From the NCBI GenBank assembly GCA_029883255.1, contig JAOUJL010000043.1, positions 1 through 9,869 of the forward strand: a stretch of DNA of 9,869 nucleotides, read 5' to 3'. This document shows positions 5,694 through 9,869 of this stretch, piece by piece. The position numbers and the translations under genes were made by a program. This DNA is from Candidatus Bathyarchaeota archaeon (GTDB taxonomy: Archaea; Thermoproteota; Bathyarchaeia; Bathyarchaeales; Bathyarchaeaceae). The notes under the pieces are model-generated. The model was not told where the DNA came from, searched no databases, and saw nothing but the letters and a program-made list of their open reading frames with translations. Numbering within the stretch: the stretch's first letter is position 1; every line of letters starts with the position of its first letter.

Positions 5694-6575
5694 TTGAAGG
5701 TTGAAGTTGAATGTGCTGCTTGTATTTTTCACCGTGGCTATCTGGAGATCATAGAGGCAACGAATGACCTGTCTATTCAGTTTAAGGCAATCTCTGCTTT
5801 TACACGTCTCTTGGCTAAGGAATTTAAGCCTAACAAAGTTCCTGCTTTTCTAGGCACAGAAAGGGACAGGTTAATAAAAAGACTTACCGGCAATCCAGAC
5901 CCATACGCGAAAAAGAAGAGGTTGAGTAATCAGAAGGCCTTAGAAATTCTGCCGCTAGCGAAAAAACTTGTATCAAACCAGTCTTGCACGGAGGCTCGGT
6001 TCAGAAAGGCTTGTCTAAGTTCCATAGTTGGGAACATCATAGAATTTGGCATTTCAGATCACGTGTTCAAGTTTCAAGACATTAAAAGGCTGATTCTACG
6101 AGCTGAAGAAGACTTGGCTATTGACGAAATCTCTAAAATTTTTGATACGGCAAAGAAGGCAAACTGGATCCTATACTTAACCGACAATGCGGGTGAGATA
6201 GTCTTTGACACACTGCTTGTGCATGAGCTGAAAAAATTGGGGGCACACGTTGCGGTGGCGGTGAAAGGCAAACCGATAAGTAACGACGCTACTCTTGAAG
6301 ACGCCAAATTTGTAGGAATGCATGAAGTTGCAGATGACATAATAACTACGGGTACAGATGCTGTTGGCTTGATTCCTGATGAATGCTCTAGCGAATTTTT
6401 AACTTCATATAACTCAGCAGATTTAGTGGTAGCAAAGGGCATGGGACACGCTGAAACGCTTACAGAACTTAACTTAACTTCTCCACATGTGCTTTTGATG
6501 AGAACAAAATGTAATCCCGTTGCCAACTTCTTTAACGTAAGCAGAGGAAAAAACGTTGCTAAACTGATGGTTTAA
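5694..6575 (+). CDS. DUF89 (ARMT1-like) metal-dependent phosphatase
   Basis: This 293-aa protein belongs to the DUF89 damage-control phosphatase family. Characterised members remove phosphate from sugar phosphates and other phosphometabolites using a divalent metal. The N-terminal CxxC (C7, C10) is typical of the archaeal and plant-type subgroup. NPDPY is at 67-71, GNIIEFG at 113-119, and the metal-binding core DNAGEIVFD at 164-172 (D164, N165, D172). KGKPISNDAT is at 191-200, a GT..G loop around 220-225, KGMGHAE at 248-254, and LLMRTKCNPVA near the C-terminus. Length is normal. The start is a TTG behind AAGAGGT. The debranching enzyme begins within ten bases of its stop, so the two are almost surely co-transcribed. 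This suggests a substrate from glycogen or sugar-phosphate metabolism; the substrate itself cannot be read from the sequence. Confidence 0.9.
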   Translation: MKVEVECAACIFHRGYLEIIEATNDLSIQFKAISAFTRLLAKEFKPNKVPAFLGTERDRLIKRLTGNPDPYAKKKRLSNQKALEILPLAKKLVSNQSCTEARFRKACLSSIVGNIIEFGISDHVFKFQDIKRLILRAEEDLAIDEISKIFDTAKKANWILYLTDNAGEIVFDTLLVHELKKLGAHVAVAVKGKPISNDATLEDAKFVGMHEVADDIITTGTDAVGLIPDECSSEFLTSYNSADLVVAKGMGHAETLTELNLTSPHVLLMRTKCNPVANFFNVSRGKNVAKLMV

Positions 6576-6581
6576 ACGTTG

Positions 6582-8696
6582 ATGATGAAAATAGACATAG
6601 ATTTACCCAAAATTCATGTTGGGCCGAATGTTCTTTCCAATTTTGACAAAGCAATTCAAATGGAATGGATTGTAACCAACGGCTTAGGCGGATATGCCTC
6701 CTCAACAGCGTTAGGAATCAACACCCGAAAGTACCACGGACTTTTGGTTGCCGCCTTCAATCCCCCCGTAGACCGCAGGGTGATTCTCACCAAACTCGAT
6801 GAAGAAATTCAGATCAAAAACGAAACATATCCCATAGGATCAAACGAGTTCAAAAACGGTGTTCGACCTAAGGGCTATCAATTCCTATCCAACTTCTCCC
6901 TTGATCCTCTTCCCGCATACACATATACTGTACACGGTTTTCAACTTCAGAAAAAAATCTTCATGCGACAAGGAGAAAACGCAACTGCGGTGATATATGA
7001 GGTCTTTAATTCTAACGAAAACGAGGCGCTTCTTCGGATCTCACCACTGGTAAGCTCTAGACATCTTTACTCGGTGACGAAAAAAGAAAACTTGGCTTGG
7101 GACTTTATCCAAAAGGTGTTTGAAAAAGGAGTAATTGTCAAACCATCCAGTTTGCCATCAACTTTAATCCTCTTTTCAAGTGAAGGACAATATTTCGCTG
7201 GTAAAGGCAAGTGGGTTAGAGAAATTTACTTTCGAGTGGACGGCTCCCGCGGGGAAAGCTGTCTCGACGATAGCTTTCATCCAGGATTGTTTGAACTCAG
7301 GATAGCTCCGAAGGAGAGAAAGAACTTTTATGTCATTGCAAGCGGGGGGAGAAACGAAAAGGAAGCTCATACCCTTCTTTCGTCAATTTGCGAAGAGCCA
7401 GACCACGCAAACCTTTTATACAATCAGGAGTTGAAACGTCGAAAAAGCTTGCTAACAACGTTTCAAAAACGGTACGCTGATGTTAAGATGGAAGACTGGC
7501 TGAAATGGCTCATCTTGGTAGCCGATTCGTTCATTGTGGACAGGGAGTCAACTAGGACAAAATCTGTGATCGCCGGATACCACTGGTTTGAAGATTGGGG
7601 AAGAGATTCGATGATTTCTCTGCCAGGGTTAACACTTGTTACAGGCAGATTTGAGGTTGCAAAAGAGATTCTGTCAACGTTCAAGCATTATTGCTCCAAA
7701 GGCCTCATTCCTAATAGATTCCCAAATCAAGTTGGAGACAAACCAATCTATAACACGGTGGACGCCACTCTCTGGTACTTTAACGCGGTTCTTCAATATC
7801 TCAAATACACAGGAGACTTCGATTTCGTCAGATTGCAACTGTGGGAAACATTACAGTCCATCATGGAGCATCATATTCAAGGAACATTGTACGACATACA
7901 CATGGATGATGACGGGCTAATCGCGCATGGGCCGCAGTTAACATGGATGGACGCCATGGTAGGCGGTCAGTTTGTCACGCCCAGAAATGGAAAGGCCGTG
8001 GAAATCCAGGCGTTATGGTACAACGCTCTAAAAATCATGGAACTTCTTGCCATATACTTCAACCAAAAGGAAGACGCAAAGAAGTATTGGGATATGGCTG
8101 AAAAAACTAGAAAAAGTTTCTTAGAGAAATTTTGGAACCCGCAAAAATGTTGCTTATTTGATGTGGTTTGCGAAGGACAAGGAGATGAAGCGTTAAGGCC
8201 GAATCAAGTGATTGCTGTTGCGTTAGACTTTTCTATGCTGGACAGAGCGAGAGAGAAAGAGATTGTTGAAAATGTTTGGAGAAGGTTGTGGGGCAAGTAT
8301 GGGTTGAGAACCTTACCGAAAGATGACCCGCGGTACGTGGGAAAATACCTAGGAGACTGGACGCATCGGGATAGGGCGTACCACAACGGTACGGTTTGGG
8401 CTTGGCTTCTCGGGCCTTTGATCACTGCCTTCCTAAAAGTCAATGACTACGAGGAGCATTGGAGAAGCTTCGCTTTCCAAAATTTCTTGCAGCCTCTGTT
8501 TCAGAAGGAGACTTTCAAAGCGGGGCTCGGGACGATAAGCGAAATATTTGACGGTGACCCGCCTCATACCTCTCGGGGATGCGTATCTCAGGCTTGGAGT
8601 GTAGCAGAACCTTTGAGAGCCTTTATTGAGGGCGTTTTGCTGAAGAGGCCTCCATACGAGAGACAGATTCTAGCTGGCGTTGAGTATTGTTGTTAA
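6582..8696 (+). CDS. Glycogen debranching enzyme, amylo-alpha-1,6-glucosidase (GH133-type)
   Basis: This 704-aa enzyme hydrolyses alpha-1,6 branch points of glycogen or limit dextrins. The N-terminal domain starts with GLGGYASSTALGINTRKYHG (34-53), the hallmark of archaeal and bacterial GDE. The C-terminal (alpha/alpha)6-barrel glucosidase domain runs from about 310. It shows GYHWFEDWGRDS (332-343), NRFPN (378-382), YNTVDATLWYF (390-400), GPQLTWMDA (450-458), AVEIQALWYN (472-481), RPNQ, GTVWAWLLGPL (603-613) and SEIFDGD (653-659). By family analogy Asp 457 and Glu 654 are the likely acid/base pair. No signal peptide is seen, so it is cytoplasmic. Starts at TTG 6579, ATG 6582 and ATG 6585 are possible. 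None has a good Shine-Dalgarno, which suggests translational coupling to the DUF89 gene ending at 6575. Length is in the family range and nothing is broken. Confidence 0.95.
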   Translation: MMKIDIDLPKIHVGPNVLSNFDKAIQMEWIVTNGLGGYASSTALGINTRKYHGLLVAAFNPPVDRRVILTKLDEEIQIKNETYPIGSNEFKNGVRPKGYQFLSNFSLDPLPAYTYTVHGFQLQKKIFMRQGENATAVIYEVFNSNENEALLRISPLVSSRHLYSVTKKENLAWDFIQKVFEKGVIVKPSSLPSTLILFSSEGQYFAGKGKWVREIYFRVDGSRGESCLDDSFHPGLFELRIAPKERKNFYVIASGGRNEKEAHTLLSSICEEPDHANLLYNQELKRRKSLLTTFQKRYADVKMEDWLKWLILVADSFIVDRESTRTKSVIAGYHWFEDWGRDSMISLPGLTLVTGRFEVAKEILSTFKHYCSKGLIPNRFPNQVGDKPIYNTVDATLWYFNAVLQYLKYTGDFDFVRLQLWETLQSIMEHHIQGTLYDIHMDDDGLIAHGPQLTWMDAMVGGQFVTPRNGKAVEIQALWYNALKIMELLAIYFNQKEDAKKYWDMAEKTRKSFLEKFWNPQKCCLFDVVCEGQGDEALRPNQVIAVALDFSMLDRAREKEIVENVWRRLWGKYGLRTLPKDDPRYVGKYLGDWTHRDRAYHNGTVWAWLLGPLITAFLKVNDYEEHWRSFAFQNFLQPLFQKETFKAGLGTISEIFDGDPPHTSRGCVSQAWSVAEPLRAFIEGVLLKRPPYERQILAGVEYCC

Positions 8697-8822
8697 CCTA
8701 GGAAAAGGTGTTTCTCGGGGTTCTGTGCGTGTTTGTGCCTTTTCTATTCGCCATCTACTGTGTGAACCAAATAGGGTGATTAATGTATATGAGGATTTAT
8801 TTGTTTTAGATAATACGAAATT

Positions 8823-8848
8823 CTTGATAGTTGTTTTCAAGTCTTTAA
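8823..8848 (+). terminator. Weak candidate terminator after the debranching enzyme gene
   Basis: CTTGA (8823-8827) can pair with TCAAG (8837-8841), and the surroundings are T-rich (8831-8848). It lies between convergent genes, where a + strand terminator is expected. The stem is short and the call is tentative. Confidence 0.25.
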
Positions 8849-8906
8849 TTAGTGGTTCAAGGGCTAATCCACATGAGAAATTTTGGGGGTTAAGTTCTAT
8901 TTTGTA

Positions 8907-9869
8907 TCATACCTCGACTGTAGCGATACCGAAGGTTCGGTTGAGTTCTTTTAGTTGTTCTATGTAGTCGCCATAAACCATCACGTGGTGATTGCCTGAT
9001 GTTTTATGGATGAATTCTCTTGGGTCATCGATTTTTACCTTCACCGTTATCCTACAGTAGTCCTCTATGTCCTCACAATCCACAATCTTTCCGTTCGCAA
9101 TAAGCATGCTCTTCAAGTCGCCTCCTAGACGGCAAATGGTAACTTCTTGGTCGAAGTTCATTTTCACAAAAGCAGTCAGACTACCAGTAAATTTCTCCTC
9201 ATGATAATTCCTTAATACATAGGGTGCTGCACATGCATCATACCCTTTCATCTTTCGAGGGCACACGCAGTGACTTAGAATGATGGTTTTATTGTTAAGG
9301 TCAACGAATGTGTTACCCATGAAGCACGGCTTGTTAGTAAGGTGATGTAGAATAACCATAGAGAGGAGGGAGACGATGTCTGCTTCACAGGCGGCGGGCA
9401 TTCCCTCATCCCTCAAATTCGTATACGCAAAGCAAGGAACGGGTAATGGATCACCACCGTAAGCCATTGTTATTGCCTGTGCGCTCTTCTTTTTTAAGAG
9501 ATCTTTCATTACAAGATATAGTCTCGCCACTGCTATGAGGTCTTCTTCTTGTGGTTCAACAATCTTTTCTGCCTCTTTCATCCACTTTTTAACCGTGGAT
9601 GTTGCACGTTTTTCCTCTATGTTTTTCCATCTTCCAATTACGTCTTTGCTTTCTACGTATTCCAGATCGATTCCAAATCTTTCTTTAATAGCCTCAAACC
9701 CTCCGGGAATGCGACAAAGGAATCTCTCCCAATGGGGATAGTCCGCATTCAAAACCAGTATTTTTGTATGTTCTATCTTTTTCTTGACTGAAAGAAGTCT
9801 TAAGCGTGAATTTACATCAGGATAATCAACGGTAACCCATGCTTTTTCTCTGGGATGGATGTATTCTAA
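8907..9869 (-). CDS. L-fucose isomerase-like protein (FucI/AraA-type fold), 5'-truncated by the window
   Basis: About 320 residues of a sugar isomerase-like protein (L-fucose/L-arabinose isomerase superfamily, COG2407 type) are visible. The frame stays open to the right edge, so the N-terminus is outside; an internal TTG at 9752 is not the start because coding-like sequence continues before it. Counting from the first visible codon, the core is PCFAYTNLRDEGMPAACEADI (145-165), followed by KPCFMGN (180-186) and a cysteine-rich SHCVCPRKMKG (199-209). YHEEKFTGSL is at 222-231, and the C-terminal TSGNHHVMVYGDYIE is at 290-304. Family members use Glu, Asp and His to bind a divalent metal; Glu 162 or the nearby Asp and the HH of TSGNHH are plausible ligands, but I cannot assign them firmly. 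Members interconvert aldoses and ketoses, and many archaeal ones are uncharacterised. It converges on the debranching enzyme gene. Confidence 0.8.
   Translation of the reverse strand, partial: LEYIHPREKAWVTVDYPDVNSRLRLLSVKKKIEHTKILVLNADYPHWERFLCRIPGGFEAIKERFGIDLEYVESKDVIGRWKNIEEKRATSTVKKWMKEAEKIVEPQEEDLIAVARLYLVMKDLLKKKSAQAITMAYGGDPLPVPCFAYTNLRDEGMPAACEADIVSLLSMVILHHLTNKPCFMGNTFVDLNNKTIILSHCVCPRKMKGYDACAAPYVLRNYHEEKFTGSLTAFVKMNFDQEVTICRLGGDLKSMLIANGKIVDCEDIEDYCRITVKVKIDDPREFIHKTSGNHHVMVYGDYIEQLKELNRTFGIATVEV

Noticed and set aside
6580..6585. Box C-like TGATGA at the debranching enzyme start
   Set aside because: No CTGA box D or internal boxes lie at C/D RNA distances, and the bases are explained by the start region of the gene.
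8851..8872. T-arm-like GGTTCAA with GTGG/CCAC pairing
   Set aside because: The loop would be 13 bases instead of 7, and no acceptor or anticodon stems can be placed around it, so it is not a tRNA.
8680..8967. Open frame of 95 codons on the + strand between the convergent genes
   Set aside because: It starts at a TTG inside the debranching enzyme and ends inside the isomerase-like gene, with no ribosome-binding site and no family resemblance.

Overview
The window looks like a stretch of archaeal chromosome of moderate to low G+C. The clearest marker is a complete ABCE1/RLI ribosome-recycling ATPase, a protein of archaea and eukaryotes. It sits with a short archaeal-type triosephosphate isomerase (227 aa), a tandem Lrp/AsnC-type regulator, a DUF89 phosphatase of archaeal type and a GH133-type glycogen debranching enzyme. 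TTG starts behind Shine-Dalgarno sequences and AT-rich TATA-like boxes fit the same picture. This combination is reminiscent of Bathyarchaeia or related TACK lineages, but that placement is inference from gene style only. I saw no insertion sequence, CRISPR array, rRNA or tRNA.

Layout from left to right. Positions 1-517 hold the 3' part of a plant-type asparaginase/isoaspartyl peptidase that is cut by the window edge but keeps its catalytic threonine. Positions 518-817 hold a T-rich terminator, a promoter-like box, a perfect Shine-Dalgarno feeding a tiny poly-glutamate ORF, and the RLI promoter. RLI (818-2611) and triosephosphate isomerase (2681-3364) follow on the + strand. The stretch 3365-3805 has no convincing protein gene. 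It contains a TATA-like box followed at promoter distance by a 15-bp perfect hairpin, a second hairpin and T-rich terminators, so it is a candidate structured RNA gene. On the - strand, a small exported or lipoprotein-like ORF (4996-5223) lies upstream of a double-domain Lrp/AsnC-like regulator (3806-4939). The divergent region 5224-5693 carries promoters for both sides and several perfect dyads. A tight two-gene unit follows, DUF89 phosphatase (5694-6575) and glycogen debranching enzyme (6582-8696). Convergent to it, an L-fucose isomerase-like gene (8907-9869, - strand) runs off the right edge.

How the genes may fit together. Most of the content is central carbon metabolism: triosephosphate isomerase, glycogen debranching, a sugar isomerase-like enzyme, and a DUF89 phosphatase of a family that includes sugar-phosphate damage-control enzymes. 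These flank a regulator whose family commonly senses amino acids or other small metabolites. RLI and the isoaspartyl peptidase are housekeeping genes. The parts most worth a second look are non-coding or very small: the 3459-3620 hairpin locus, the poly-Glu mini-ORF, and the dyads around the DUF89 and regulator starts.
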